Positions 31,258-40,048 of a stretch of 64,000 nucleotides of DNA are shown piece by piece (the first letter of the stretch is position 1; each line of letters starts with the position of its first letter). The notes under the pieces are model-generated. The model had not been told where the DNA came from and made no database searches. It worked only from the letters and a program-made list of their open reading frames with translations. The stretch comes from Ideonella_A intermedia_A (GTDB lineage: Bacteria; Pseudomonadota; Gammaproteobacteria; Burkholderiales; Burkholderiaceae_C): NCBI GenBank assembly GCA_943370175.1, contig CALRPU020000020.1, positions 40,591 to 104,590 on the forward strand, written 5' to 3'. Both the position numbers and the translations under genes were made by a program.

Positions 31258-32325
31258 TCAGGCTGCGACGCGTTGGGCCAGTTCCCCGTTCGCGTACCGC
31301 CCAGCGACCACCGACAAGGCCTCGGCCTTGACCTTGCCCGCCTGACCTTCGCAACCGAACTCGAGGTAGCGCTGCTTGCAGATGGCCTTGGCCGCCTCGC
31401 GCGCCGGCTTGAGCCATTCGCGGGCGTCGAACTTCTCCGGGTTCTGGAACAGGAACTGCCGAACGGCGGCCGTCATCGCCAGCCGGATGTCGGTGTCGAT
31501 GTTGATCTTGCGCACGCCGTACTTGATGGCTTCCTGGATCTCGCTGACCGGCACGCCATAGGTTTCCTTGATCGAACCGCCGAACTCGCGGATGGTCGCC
31601 AGCAGGTCCTGCGGCACGCTGGAGCTGCCGTGCATCACCAGGTGGGTGTTGGGGATGCGGGCGTTGATTGCCTTGATGCGGCTGATGGCCAGGATGTCGC
31701 CGGTGGGCTTGCGGGTGAACTTGTAGGCGCCGTGGCTCGTGCCGATGGCGATGGCCAGCGCGTCGAGCTGGGTGCGCTTGACGAAGTCGGCAGCCTGCTC
31801 GGGGTCGGTCAGCAGCTGCTCGCGGGTCATCGTGGCGTCGGTGCCGTGGCCGTCTTCCTTGTCGCCCTTCATGGTCTCCAGCGAACCCAGGCAGCCCAAC
31901 TCGCCTTCCACGGTGACGCCCAGGGCGTGGGCCATGTCCACCACCTTGCGGGTGACGTCAACGTTGTACTCGTAGCTGGCGATGGTCTTGCCGTCGGCTT
32001 CCAGGCTGCCGTCCATCATCACCGAGCTGAAACCCAGGTCGATGGCACCTTGGCAAACGTCCGGGCTTTGGCCGTGGTCCTGGTGCATCACCAGCGGGAT
32101 GTGGGGGTAGGCCTCCACCGCGGCCTGGATCAGGTGCTTGATGAAGGCCTCGCCCGCGTACTTGCGCGCACCGGCGCTGGCCTGCAGGATGACCGGCGAG
32201 CCCACCTCGTGAGCGGCCGCCATCACGGCTTGCACTTGCTCGAGGTTGTTGACGTTGAAGGCGGGCAGGCCGTAGCCGTTTTCCGCAGCGTGGTCCAGCA
32301 GCTGGCGCATCGAGACGAGGGGCAT
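31258..32325 (-). CDS. fba: class II fructose-1,6-bisphosphate aldolase
   Basis: Zn-dependent cytosolic aldolase interconverting fructose-1,6-bisphosphate with DHAP and glyceraldehyde-3-phosphate. The 355 residues start at the ATG at 32325 (a TTG two codons upstream is unlikely). Motifs: LPAFNVNNLEQ, PLVMHQDHGQS with metal/catalytic residues, SVMMDGSLEADGKT, EGELGCLGSLE, AIAIGTSHGAYK, HLVMHGSSSVPQ and VRKINIDTDIR. It resembles the CbbA/long class IIB forms. A TACAAT at 32425-32430 gives a leader of about 90 bases. Confidence 0.95.
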   Translation of the reverse strand: MPLVSMRQLLDHAAENGYGLPAFNVNNLEQVQAVMAAAHEVGSPVILQASAGARKYAGEAFIKHLIQAAVEAYPHIPLVMHQDHGQSPDVCQGAIDLGFSSVMMDGSLEADGKTIASYEYNVDVTRKVVDMAHALGVTVEGELGCLGSLETMKGDKEDGHGTDATMTREQLLTDPEQAADFVKRTQLDALAIAIGTSHGAYKFTRKPTGDILAISRIKAINARIPNTHLVMHGSSSVPQDLLATIREFGGSIKETYGVPVSEIQEAIKYGVRKINIDTDIRLAMTAAVRQFLFQNPEKFDAREWLKPAREAAKAICKQRYLEFGCEGQAGKVKAEALSVVAGRYANGELAQRVAA

Positions 32326-32424
32326 GATCAAGTTCCGAGAGTGACAAAACCGGGGCCGTGGACACCCAGCCCCGCACCCGACAAACGCCGGTGCGCAGGC
32401 CGTACCCGCGACGTAACTGCCTGA

Positions 32425-32430
32425 ATTGTA
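32425..32430 (-). promoter_or_regulatory. -10 element upstream of fba
   Basis: TACAAT on the minus strand, within TACAATTCAGG, in the 151-base gap after the threonine ammonia-lyase gene. It shares TACAATTCA with the purE -10. The -35 is poor. Confidence 0.35.
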
Positions 32431-32476
32431 AGGATCTGCCCCACGCGCACGGTGGTCACGGCGGGCGCGCCAGCCG

Positions 32477-33682
32477 TCAACCCACGCGTTCGGCCTGGTA
32501 GCCCTGGGCGCGCAGGGCCGTCAGCACGGCCTCGACATGCGCCAACCCCCGGGTCTGCACCACCACCTCGATCTGCGCCCGCTCGACCGACAGCGAGCTG
32601 AACGCCCGTTGGTGCTGCACTTCGTCGATGTTGGCGCCGTGCTGACCCAGGAGGTTGGCCACGTCGGCCAGGGCGCCCGGCACGTCGCGCACGTCGATGC
32701 GCAGGCGCGCCAGGCGGCCGGCCTTGACCATGCCGCGCTGGATGATCTCGGCCAGCACCAGGGGCTCGATGTTGCCGCCGCACAGCACCAGACCCACGTG
32801 GCGGCCCGCGAATCGCTCGCGGTGCTTCAGCAAGGCGGCAAGGCCCACGGCGCCCGCCCCTTCGACCACGTTCTTTTCGATCTCCAGCAGCATCACCATG
32901 GCCTGCTCGATGTCTTCCTCGCTGACCAGCAGGACGTCGGACACGCGCTGCGAGATCAACGGCAGCAGTTGGGCACCGGGCAGCTTGACGCCAATGCCGT
33001 CGGCGATGGTCGCCTGGGCGCTGGGCCGGTCACCGCCGTGCACGTGGTTCCAGACCGCGGGAAAGCGGTCGGTTTGAACGCCGATCACCTCGATGCCCGG
33101 CCGCAGGCCACGCGCCGCCGTGGCGATGCCGGTGATCAGCCCGCCGCCGCCCACGGCGATCACCAGGGTGTTGATGGCCGGCTGTTGGGCGAGCATTTCC
33201 AGACCAACCGTGCCCTGCCCCGCGGCCACAGCGAGGTCGTCGTACGGGTGCACCAGGGTCAGCCCGCGCGACTCGGCCAGGGCCAGCCCGTGGGTGCGCG
33301 CGTCGTCGAAGCTGTCACCGTGCAGCACCACTTCGGCGCCAAAGCCGCGCGTGCGCTCGACCTTGACCGATGGCGCGAACCGCGGCATCACGATGGTGGC
33401 CGGGATGCCCAGCCGCTGTGCGTGGTAAGCCACCCCCTGGGCATGGTTGCCCGCCGACACTGCCAGCACGCCGCGCGCGCGCTCGCGGTCGCCCAGTTGG
33501 GCGATCTTGTTCAGCGCGCCGCGCTCCTTGAACGAGGCAGTGAACTGGTGGTTTTCGAACTTCAGGTAGACCTCGCAGCCGGCGATGGCCGACAGCGTTC
33601 TCGAGTGAAGGCAAGGCGTGTCCAGCACCTGGCCGCGCAGACGCTGAGCGGCGGCTTGCACGTCGGCCAGTTCGAGGCTCAT
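32477..33682 (-). CDS. threonine ammonia-lyase (PLP), ACT-domain type
   Basis: Deaminates threonine to 2-oxobutanoate, the first step to isoleucine. The 401-residue protein has a fold-type II PLP domain (1-320): FENHQFTASFKERGALNK with the Schiff-base Lys at 52, SAGNHAQGVAYHA, and VIAVGGGGLITGIA, the phosphate-binding glycine loop. A single C-terminal ACT-like domain (about 325-400, RLARLRIDVRDVPGALADVANLL) follows. This length matches the TdcB-plus-ACT form rather than the 500-residue IlvA with two ACT-like domains. Its start overlaps the pyk stop (ATGA), coupling it to glycolysis genes. Confidence 0.9.
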   Translation of the reverse strand: MSLELADVQAAAQRLRGQVLDTPCLHSRTLSAIAGCEVYLKFENHQFTASFKERGALNKIAQLGDRERARGVLAVSAGNHAQGVAYHAQRLGIPATIVMPRFAPSVKVERTRGFGAEVVLHGDSFDDARTHGLALAESRGLTLVHPYDDLAVAAGQGTVGLEMLAQQPAINTLVIAVGGGGLITGIATAARGLRPGIEVIGVQTDRFPAVWNHVHGGDRPSAQATIADGIGVKLPGAQLLPLISQRVSDVLLVSEEDIEQAMVMLLEIEKNVVEGAGAVGLAALLKHRERFAGRHVGLVLCGGNIEPLVLAEIIQRGMVKAGRLARLRIDVRDVPGALADVANLLGQHGANIDEVQHQRAFSSLSVERAQIEVVVQTRGLAHVEAVLTALRAQGYQAERVG

Positions 33683-35109
33683 GCGACGCGGCACACCTTG
33701 AGCATGTTGGTTCCACCGGGGTAGCCCATGGGCTCGCCGCAGGTGATGGCGTAGGTGTCCCCCGGGCGCAGCACGCCTTTTTCGACCAGCAGCGTCTCGG
33801 CCTTGGCCAGCGCCTCGTCGCGGTCTGAAAACGCGGGCATCAACAGCGGCCGCACGTTGCGGTACAGGCACATCTTGCGCTGGCTCAGCAGCTGCGAGGT
33901 CAGGCCGTAAATCGGCACCTTGACGTTGTGGCGGCTCATCCACAGCGCGGTCGACCCCGACTCGGTCAGCGCCAGGATGGCCTTGCAGCCGAGGTGATGG
34001 GCGGTGAACAGCGCGCCCATCGCGATGGACTGGTCGATGCGGCCAAAGCGCTTGTTGGCGAAGTCGGTGTCGATGCTGGTGTCCTCGGCGCGCTCGGCTT
34101 CTTGCGCAATGGCGGCCATTTGCTCGATGGTCTCCACCGGGTACTTGCCCGCGGCGGTTTCGGCGCTCAGCATCACGGCGTCGGTGCCGTCGAGCACCGC
34201 GTTGGCCACGTCGCTGACCTCGGCGCGGGTGGGCACCGGGTTGACGATCATGCTTTCCATCATTTGGGTGGCGGTGATCACCACGCGGTCCAGTTCGCGG
34301 GCCATCTTGATCATGCGCTTTTGCAACGCGGGCACCGCGGCATTGCCCACCTCGACGGCCAGGTCGCCGCGCGCGACCATGATGCCGTCGCTGGCGCGCA
34401 GGATCGCCTCGAGCACCGGGATGGCTTCGCTGCGCTCGATCTTGGCGATCATGGCTGGACGGTGACGGGTGGCCTCGCCGGCCACGTTGGCCAGCTGGCG
34501 TGCCATTTCCATGTCGGTGGCGCTTTTCGGGAAACTGACCGCCAGGTACTCGCACTGGAAGCTCATCGCGGTCTTGATGTCTTCCATGTCCTTGGCGGTC
34601 AATGCCGGCGCGGTGAGGCCGCCGCCGGCTTTGTTGATGCCTTTGTTGTTCGACAACTCACCGCCGACGACGACGGTGGTGTGCACTTCCTCGCCGCGCA
34701 CGGCGTCGACCGTCAGCTTCAGCAGGCCATCATTGAGCAGCAGGGTGTCGCCGGGCTTGACGTCGCGCGGCAGGGCCTTGTAGTCCAGGCCGACGCGCTC
34801 GTTCGTGCCGAGCGCCGTGGTCGCGCCGTCCAGGATGAAAGCCTGGCCCGCCGTCAACTCGGTCTTGCCGCCTTCAAACTTGCCGACCCGGATCTTCGGG
34901 CCTTGCAGGTCGGCCATGATCGCCACCTCCTTGCCGGCGGCGCGGGCCACCGAGCGCACGAGGCTGGCGCGGTCAATGTGGTCCTGCGCGGTGCCGTGCG
35001 AGAAGTTGAGCCGCACCACGTCGACCCCCGCGCGAATCATCCGTTCCAGCACCTCCGGCGAACTGGAGGCAGGGCCGAGGGTGGCAACGATCTTGGTGGC
35101 GCGCGACAT
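33679..35109 (-). CDS. pyk: pyruvate kinase
   Basis: Transfers phosphate from PEP to ADP, the last step of glycolysis. The 476-residue length is usual. Motifs: ATKIVATLGPASS at the start, VRLNFSHGTAQDH, MADLQGPKIRVG, NDGLLKLTV, PALTAKDMEDI, ARGDLAVEVG, RVVITATQMMESMI and DGTDAVMLSAETAAGKYPVE, then the C-terminal domain with ALTESGSTA. GGAG five bases before the ATG at 35109 decides the start over a longer frame. Downstream it overlaps the threonine ammonia-lyase gene. Confidence 0.96.
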   Translation of the reverse strand: MSRATKIVATLGPASSSPEVLERMIRAGVDVVRLNFSHGTAQDHIDRASLVRSVARAAGKEVAIMADLQGPKIRVGKFEGGKTELTAGQAFILDGATTALGTNERVGLDYKALPRDVKPGDTLLLNDGLLKLTVDAVRGEEVHTTVVVGGELSNNKGINKAGGGLTAPALTAKDMEDIKTAMSFQCEYLAVSFPKSATDMEMARQLANVAGEATRHRPAMIAKIERSEAIPVLEAILRASDGIMVARGDLAVEVGNAAVPALQKRMIKMARELDRVVITATQMMESMIVNPVPTRAEVSDVANAVLDGTDAVMLSAETAAGKYPVETIEQMAAIAQEAERAEDTSIDTDFANKRFGRIDQSIAMGALFTAHHLGCKAILALTESGSTALWMSRHNVKVPIYGLTSQLLSQRKMCLYRNVRPLLMPAFSDRDEALAKAETLLVEKGVLRPGDTYAITCGEPMGYPGGTNMLKVCRVA

Positions 35110-35176
35110 GGGGTCTCCGGTGGGGCCGGTGGCGGTCGGCGCCATGCCGGCTGGTTTTGCCGACGATTATGGGCGG

Positions 35177-35196
35177 CCGCCGCACGGCTGCGGCGG
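35177..35196. terminator. perfect hairpin between pgk and pyk
   Basis: CCGCCGCA-CGGC-TGCGGCGG, an 8-bp perfect stem with a 4-base loop, in the 153-base gap between pgk stop and pyk start. It could attenuate read-through or stabilise mRNA ends; there is no T-run. Confidence 0.35.
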
Positions 35197-35262
35197 TTAC
35201 GAACGCGTTACTTTGCGCCTCGCTTTTGCGCCAATCGGCGGCCCGCCGCCACCCGGTCGACG

Positions 35263-36456
35263 TCAGCCGGCAGCGCGCTGTTGCAACACCTCGAACGCCG
35301 GCAAGGTCTTGCCTTCCAGCACTTCGAGGAATGCGCCACCGCCCGTGCTGATGTAGCCAACGTCCTTCTCGATGCCGTATTGGGCGATCGCGGCCAGGGT
35401 GTCGCCACCGCCGGCGATGCTGAACGCGCTGCTGCGCGCGATCGCCCGGGCGATGGTCTCGGTGCCGTGCGAAAAGGCTTCAAACTCGAACACGCCGACC
35501 GGGCCGTTCCAAACGATGGTGCCGGCCGCCTCCAGCTGCGCCGCCAACAGCGTGGCAGTCTGCGGGCCGATGTCGAGAATCAGGTCGTCGTCGGCGACGT
35601 CGGTGGCCGCTTTCACCGTGGCCGGCGCGTCGGCGCTGAAGGCCTTGGCGGTGACCACGTCGGTGGGGATGGGCACCGCGGCGCCGCGGGCCTTCATCGC
35701 CTCGATGACGGCGCGGGCTTCGCCCACCAGGTCGGCCTCGGCCAGGCTCTTGCCGATCTTCAGGCCCGCCGCCAGCATGAAGGTGTTGGCGATGCCGCCA
35801 CCCACGATCAGGCCGTCCACCTTGTCGGCGAGCGACTTCAGGATGGTCAGTTTGGTGCTGACCTTGCTGCCCGCCACGATCGCCAGCAAGGGCCGGCGCG
35901 GCGTGGCCAGCGCTTTCGTGATGGCGTCGATTTCCGCCGAGAGCAGCGGCCCGGCGCAGGCGATGCGCGCGTACTGGGCGATGCCGTAGGTGGAGGCCTC
36001 GGCGCGGTGGGCGGTGCCGAAGGCGTCGTGGACAAAGATGTCGCACAACGCAGCCATTTTGCGGGCCAGGGCCTCGTCGTTCTTTTTCTCGCCCGGGTTC
36101 AGGCGGCAGTTCTCCAGCATGACCACCTGGCCCGGCGCCACCGCCACACCCTCTACCCAGTTCGACAACAGCGGCACCTGGCGGCCCAGCAACTCAGCCA
36201 ATCGGGCCGCCACGGGCGCGAGGCTGTCCTCGGGCTTGAACGCGCCCTCGGTGGGCCGACCCAGGTGAGAAGTCACCATCACCGCGGCCCCGGCGTCGAG
36301 CGCCATCTGGATGCACGGCACGCTGGCGCGGATGCGGGTGTCTTCGGTGATGGCGCCGTGGTCGTCCTGGGGCACGTTCAGGTCGGCGCGAATGAACACG
36401 CGCTGGCCGGCGACACGGCCCTGGGTGACGAGGTCTTGGAAGCGAAGGATGTTCAT
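35263..36456 (-). CDS. pgk: phosphoglycerate kinase
   Basis: Transfers the acyl phosphate of 1,3-bisphosphoglycerate to ADP (reverse in gluconeogenesis). The 397 residues include VFIRADLNVPQD near the start, TSHLGRPTEG, ENCRLNPGEKKND, HDAFGTAHRAEAST, GSKVSTKLTIL, GGGIANTFMLAAG, NGPVGVFEFEAF and the nucleotide loop STGGGAFLEVLEGK. It lies 40 bases after azlD and could share a transcript with azlCD. No clear Shine-Dalgarno was found. Confidence 0.96.
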   Translation of the reverse strand: MNILRFQDLVTQGRVAGQRVFIRADLNVPQDDHGAITEDTRIRASVPCIQMALDAGAAVMVTSHLGRPTEGAFKPEDSLAPVAARLAELLGRQVPLLSNWVEGVAVAPGQVVMLENCRLNPGEKKNDEALARKMAALCDIFVHDAFGTAHRAEASTYGIAQYARIACAGPLLSAEIDAITKALATPRRPLLAIVAGSKVSTKLTILKSLADKVDGLIVGGGIANTFMLAAGLKIGKSLAEADLVGEARAVIEAMKARGAAVPIPTDVVTAKAFSADAPATVKAATDVADDDLILDIGPQTATLLAAQLEAAGTIVWNGPVGVFEFEAFSHGTETIARAIARSSAFSIAGGGDTLAAIAQYGIEKDVGYISTGGGAFLEVLEGKTLPAFEVLQQRAAG

Positions 36457-36496
36457 GCGAGGGGTCGAGGTGGAAGAATCGATCGACGGCCCCGGC

Positions 36497-36826
36497 TCAC
36501 CACCCGAGGCCCAGCTTGAGGGGCACCAGCACCGCCATGCCCGTGAGGATGGTGCCCAGGATGCCGCGACGCCAGAAAAAGTAAGCCACCGCCGCCGCGG
36601 CAGCGAACAGCCGTGCGTCTTGCCAGGTGTCAATGAAGCGGCCTTGCGACATCACCACCTCCGGCACCACCACCGCGGCCAGCGCGGCCAGCGGCGCATA
36701 GCGCAGCCCGCGCTTGACCCAGTCGGGCAGCACCAGTTCGCGCTCCGACACCAGGAAGAAGGCCCGCGTGCCCACGGTGATCACCGCCAGGCCCAGGATG
36801 GTGATGACCGACTCGAGCGTGCTCAT
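36497..36826 (-). CDS. azlD: AzlD-family branched-chain amino acid export subunit
   Basis: A 109-residue membrane protein with four hydrophobic segments (ITILGLAVITVGTRAFFL; LRYAPLAALAAVVVPEVV; RLFAAAAAVAYFFW; LGTILTGMAVLVPLKL), matching the AzlD family, the small partner of AzlC in branched-chain amino acid exporters. Its ATG overlaps the azlC stop (ATGA), so the two are translated together, as is usual. The substrate range cannot be told from sequence. Confidence 0.88.
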   Translation of the reverse strand: MSTLESVITILGLAVITVGTRAFFLVSERELVLPDWVKRGLRYAPLAALAAVVVPEVVMSQGRFIDTWQDARLFAAAAAVAYFFWRRGILGTILTGMAVLVPLKLGLGW

Positions 36827-37614
36827 GGGTTGACCTCGCGCTTGGGGCTGCGCGGCACGGGAGGGCGCATTTTGTCGGCCGCGCGCAGCAGCGCGTCGCG
36901 CACCCGGCGTCCGGCATCGCCGCCGCCGTCGATCATCAGACCGACGCACACGGCCGCGGCGATCGCCACCAGGATGTTCAGCTTGAATGGCAGGGCGAAG
37001 GCCGCGACGGCCGCCGCGCCAGCCACTGCCGCGGCAATCCCCGTGACCCGGTCCGACAACAGCGAGCACGCGAGGCCGAGCAGCGCCAGCACGCCCGCAA
37101 AGCCCAGGCCCCACTGCGTGGGAATCACGTCGGCCAGCGCGATGCCGATGACCGAGGCGGTCTGCCAGGACAGCCAGTTGATGGCGCTGCCGCCCATGAA
37201 GTATTCGATCTGACCCTCGTCGTCGCGCGGCTCCTGGAATCGCTTCATGAACAGCACATAACTGAGGTCGGCCGACACGTAGCCCAGCGCCAGGCGCTCG
37301 CGCAGCGGAAACCGCATGAAAAATGGCCGCCACTGCGCGCTGAAGATCACGAAGCGCAAATTCACGCACACCGCCGTGGCCCAGATGACCCACAGGGGCG
37401 CGCCGGTGGCCATCAGCGGCAAGGCGGCCAGCTGCGCGCTGCCTGCGAACACCGTGAAGGTCATCAGCAAGGCCAGCGGCACCGACAGCCCGCTCTTCAC
37501 CATGGCGACGCCCGTCACCAGGCCCCATGCGGCGATGCCCAGGCTCACCGAGCCCATGTCGCGCACACCAGCGCGGAATGACGGGTGCCGCCAGGCGGCC
37601 GAAATGCGATCCAT
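36823..37614 (-). CDS. azlC: AzlC-family branched-chain amino acid permease
   Basis: A 263-residue inner-membrane protein with about seven or eight hydrophobic helices. Family motifs: SLGIAAWGLVTGVAMVKSG, LMTFTVFAGSAQLAALPL and WATAVCVNLRFVIFSAQWRPFF, DLSYVLF. With AzlD it forms a predicted exporter for branched-chain amino acids or analogues such as azaleucine. The ATG at 37614 is preferred over a TTG ten codons upstream; it lies six bases after a GACAAT hexamer and has no Shine-Dalgarno, suggesting a leaderless transcript. Confidence 0.88.
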   Translation of the reverse strand: MDRISAAWRHPSFRAGVRDMGSVSLGIAAWGLVTGVAMVKSGLSVPLALLMTFTVFAGSAQLAALPLMATGAPLWVIWATAVCVNLRFVIFSAQWRPFFMRFPLRERLALGYVSADLSYVLFMKRFQEPRDDEGQIEYFMGGSAINWLSWQTASVIGIALADVIPTQWGLGFAGVLALLGLACSLLSDRVTGIAAAVAGAAAVAAFALPFKLNILVAIAAAVCVGLMIDGGGDAGRRVRDALLRAADKMRPPVPRSPKREVNP

Positions 37615-37620
37615 GGCGCG

Positions 37621-37626
37621 ATTGTC
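37621..37626 (-). promoter_or_regulatory. -10 element of azlCD (leaderless candidate)
   Basis: GACAAT on the minus strand, six bases (CGCGCC) before the azlC ATG. No matching -35 was seen. Confidence 0.3.
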
Positions 37627-37696
37627 GCAGCCCGGTGCGCTCAACGCACCCCCGGCGCATGGCCGGCCGACTTGCCGAGTCGGCGCCCAGCCCAGG

Positions 37697-38059
37697 TCAA
37701 TGGGACGACTTGGCGACCTTCTTTGGCGGCTCGGCCACCTCGTCGACGACCTCGTCCTGCTTGGCCGCCACCGGAGTGGCAGCGCTGGGCAGGGTTGGCA
37801 CGACCACGTCGATCTTGTTCTCGCGCATGTAGTCGTTCATGTCGCGCCAGCCGGCAAAGACCGCGGCGCGGTCGGCCTTTTTGTAGAGCGTGTAGCAGTC
37901 CTCGATGGCGCGCCCGGCGTGGCGACAGGCCCCGCCGACGGCGCGGCCATCGGCTTCGCGGGCCGCAGCAACTTTTTCAGGGGACTCGATGCCCAGCTGT
38001 TCGCAGCCGGCCAGCAGCAAGGTGACGGCGATCAGTGAAAGGCAGGCAACGCGTGACAT
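37697..38059 (-). CDS. small predicted lipoprotein
   Basis: A 120-residue protein with a typical lipobox: LSLIAVTLLLAGC, acylated Cys at 19. The mature part has two Cys (GACRHAG, EDCYTLY) that could pair, a DRAAVFAGWRDMNDYMREN helix and a charged Lys/Glu/Val tail. An in-frame ATG 13 codons upstream is possible. It resembles short Burkholderiales lipoproteins without a named domain; function is unknown. It lies 82 bases after htpX and 82 before azlC, all on the same strand. Confidence 0.7.
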   Translation of the reverse strand: MSRVACLSLIAVTLLLAGCEQLGIESPEKVAAAREADGRAVGGACRHAGRAIEDCYTLYKKADRAAVFAGWRDMNDYMRENKIDVVVPTLPSAATPVAAKQDEVVDEVAEPPKKVAKSSH

Positions 38060-38141
38060 GGCGGCAATGACGGTGGGGAGCACCCCGGTCTCAGTCATAT
38101 CGGCCGCCGGGCCGCTGGCTTGAGGGCAGGCGCCGCGCCGG

Positions 38142-38981
38142 TCAGCGCATCGCCAGCAGGCGTGCAACGCGCTCTTCGGTGGACGGGTGGGTGGAAAACA
38201 GCCCCCGCAATCCGCCACCCGACAAGGGATTCATGATCATCATCTGCGCCGTCTCGGGGTGGCGCTCGGCCGCCGCCATCGGCATGCCGCTGGCGTAGCG
38301 CTGGATCTTTTGCAAGGCGCTCGCCAGTGCCTGCGGGTCACCAGCAATCTCTGCGCCGCCGCGGTCCGCTTCGAACTCGCGCGACCGGCTGATCGCCATC
38401 TGGATCAAGCTGGCCGCCAACGGCGCCAGGAACATCACCAGCAGGCCGACGATGGGGTTGTGCGGGCGCCCTTCGCTGTCACGGCCGCCGAACATCATGC
38501 CGAAATTGGCCAGCATCGAGATCGCGCCGGCCATGGTGGCGCTGACGGTGCTGATCAGGATGTCGCGGTGCCGCACGTGCGCCAGCTCATGGGCCATGAC
38601 GCCGCGCAACTCGCGCGCGCTCAGCACGCGCAGGATGCCGGTGGTGGCCGCCACCGCGGCGTTCTGGGGATTGCGTCCGGTGGCGAAGGCGTTGGGTGCG
38701 TCTTCGTTGATCAGGTAGACCTTCGGCATCGGCAGCTGGGCCCGTTGCGCCAATTCTTGCACCATGCGGTAGAACTCGGGCGCCGAATGCTCGTCGACTT
38801 GCTGGGCGTTGTACATCTTCAGCACCATCTTGTCCGAGAACCAGTAGCTGAAGAAATTCATGCCCACGGCCACCGCGAGGGCCAGCATCATGCCGGTGCG
38901 CCCACCCAGCAGACTGCCGATGGCCATGAACAACGCGGTGATGGCCGCCATCAACACGGCCGTCTTCAACAGATTGAACAT
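38142..38981 (-). CDS. htpX: membrane-bound zinc metalloprotease HtpX
   Basis: M48-family protease of inner-membrane quality control. The 279 residues have two N-terminal hydrophobic helices (4-24 and 28-47), the zinc motif HELAHVRH at 131-138 with catalytic Glu 132, a further helical pair around 145-200 and the third ligand in EFEADRGGA. INEDAPNAFATGR is diagnostic of the family. AGGG six bases before the ATG. The gene is usually heat- or envelope-stress-induced; no sigma-32 promoter was identified here. Confidence 0.95.
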   Translation of the reverse strand: MFNLLKTAVLMAAITALFMAIGSLLGGRTGMMLALAVAVGMNFFSYWFSDKMVLKMYNAQQVDEHSAPEFYRMVQELAQRAQLPMPKVYLINEDAPNAFATGRNPQNAAVAATTGILRVLSARELRGVMAHELAHVRHRDILISTVSATMAGAISMLANFGMMFGGRDSEGRPHNPIVGLLVMFLAPLAASLIQMAISRSREFEADRGGAEIAGDPQALASALQKIQRYASGMPMAAAERHPETAQMMIMNPLSGGGLRGLFSTHPSTEERVARLLAMR

Positions 38982-39021
38982 GCGTCACCCTGGAAAATCA
39001 CGGCGTCCGGCCGTGCGGCGT

Positions 39022-39037
39022 GGGCGGCCTGCCGCCC
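39022..39037. terminator. palindrome downstream of fmt
   Basis: GGGCGGC-CT-GCCGCCC, 7-bp perfect arms with a two-base centre, in the 110-base gap between the fmt stop and the htpX start. Possible terminator of def-fmt; no T-run. Confidence 0.3.
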
Positions 39038-39091
39038 TGCCCCGATCAGATGCGGTTCGCCGGCGGGAGTTCAAGCCAAAGCTGGCGGGGG

Positions 39092-40048
39092 TCAGCCCAG
39101 TCGGGTGCCCACCGGGATCGGGTGCGCGCGCAACAGCGCGGCCGCGGGCTGCCGCTTGCCACCGGCGCGCTGCAGTGCATTCAACCTGAGCACGCCCTCA
39201 CCACAGGCCACCAGCAAACCGTCCGCGCCAGCCTCCAGCACCGTGCCCGCCGGAGCAGGCGTGCCCCCGGAGGGCTCGGCGCAGGCCTCCCAGCATTTCA
39301 GAAGCTCGCCGTCCACGTGGGTGGTGGCGCCCGGGAAGGGGTCGAAAGCACGGATCCTCCGCTCGATCTGGACGGCGTGCGCGTGCCAGTCGATGTCAGC
39401 TTCCGCCTTGTCGATCTTGTGGGCATAGGTGATGCCCTCGGCCGGCTGAGCCTGGGCGCGCAGGCCCGTGCCCGACAGCCGGTGCAATGCGTCGACGATC
39501 AGGCGGCCGCCCACCCCCGCGAGCAGGTCGTGCAGCTGGCCCGTCGTGGCGCGGTGCGGGATCGCCACACGCTCGGTCAGCAGCATCGGCCCGGTGTCCA
39601 GACCCGCGTCCATTTGCATGATGGTGATGCCGGTCTCGGCGTCTCCGGCCTCGATGGCGCGGTGGATTGGCGCCGCGCCGCGCCATCGGGGCAGCAGCGA
39701 GGCGTGGATGTTCAGACACCCCCGGCGCGGCAGCTCAAGCACCCAGGGCGGCAGGATCAGGCCGTAGGCCGCGACGACCATGGCGTCGGGCTGCGCGGCC
39801 AGCAGCTGGTTGCGCGCCTGCGCGGCGTCGTCGGCGAACTTGCCATCCAGCCGCAGGCTGCGCGGTTGGGCCACCGGGCAGCCGTGGGCCAGTGCCGCCT
39901 GCTTCACGGCCGAAGGCTGCAGCTTCATGCCCCGGCCAGCGGGGCGATCGGGCTGAGTCAGGACCAGCGGCACCTCGTGGCCGGCGGCGACCAGCGCGTC
40001 CAGCGCCACACGCGCGAAATCGGGCGTTCCCGCAAAGACCAGCCTCAT
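39092..40048 (-). CDS. fmt: methionyl-tRNA formyltransferase
   Basis: Formylates initiator Met-tRNA with 10-formyl-THF. The 318 residues contain RLVFAGTPDFA at the start, QPDRPAGRGMKLQPS, the catalytic core NIHASLLPRWRGAAPI (N113, H115) and MDAGLDTGPML with the catalytic Asp, then the C-terminal beta-barrel. It follows def with a one-base overlap (TGATG), the standard def-fmt pair. The formyl donor links it to the folate genes elsewhere in the window. Confidence 0.96.
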   Translation of the reverse strand: MRLVFAGTPDFARVALDALVAAGHEVPLVLTQPDRPAGRGMKLQPSAVKQAALAHGCPVAQPRSLRLDGKFADDAAQARNQLLAAQPDAMVVAAYGLILPPWVLELPRRGCLNIHASLLPRWRGAAPIHRAIEAGDAETGITIMQMDAGLDTGPMLLTERVAIPHRATTGQLHDLLAGVGGRLIVDALHRLSGTGLRAQAQPAEGITYAHKIDKAEADIDWHAHAVQIERRIRAFDPFPGATTHVDGELLKCWEACAEPSGGTPAPAGTVLEAGADGLLVACGEGVLRLNALQRAGGKRQPAAALLRAHPIPVGTRLG

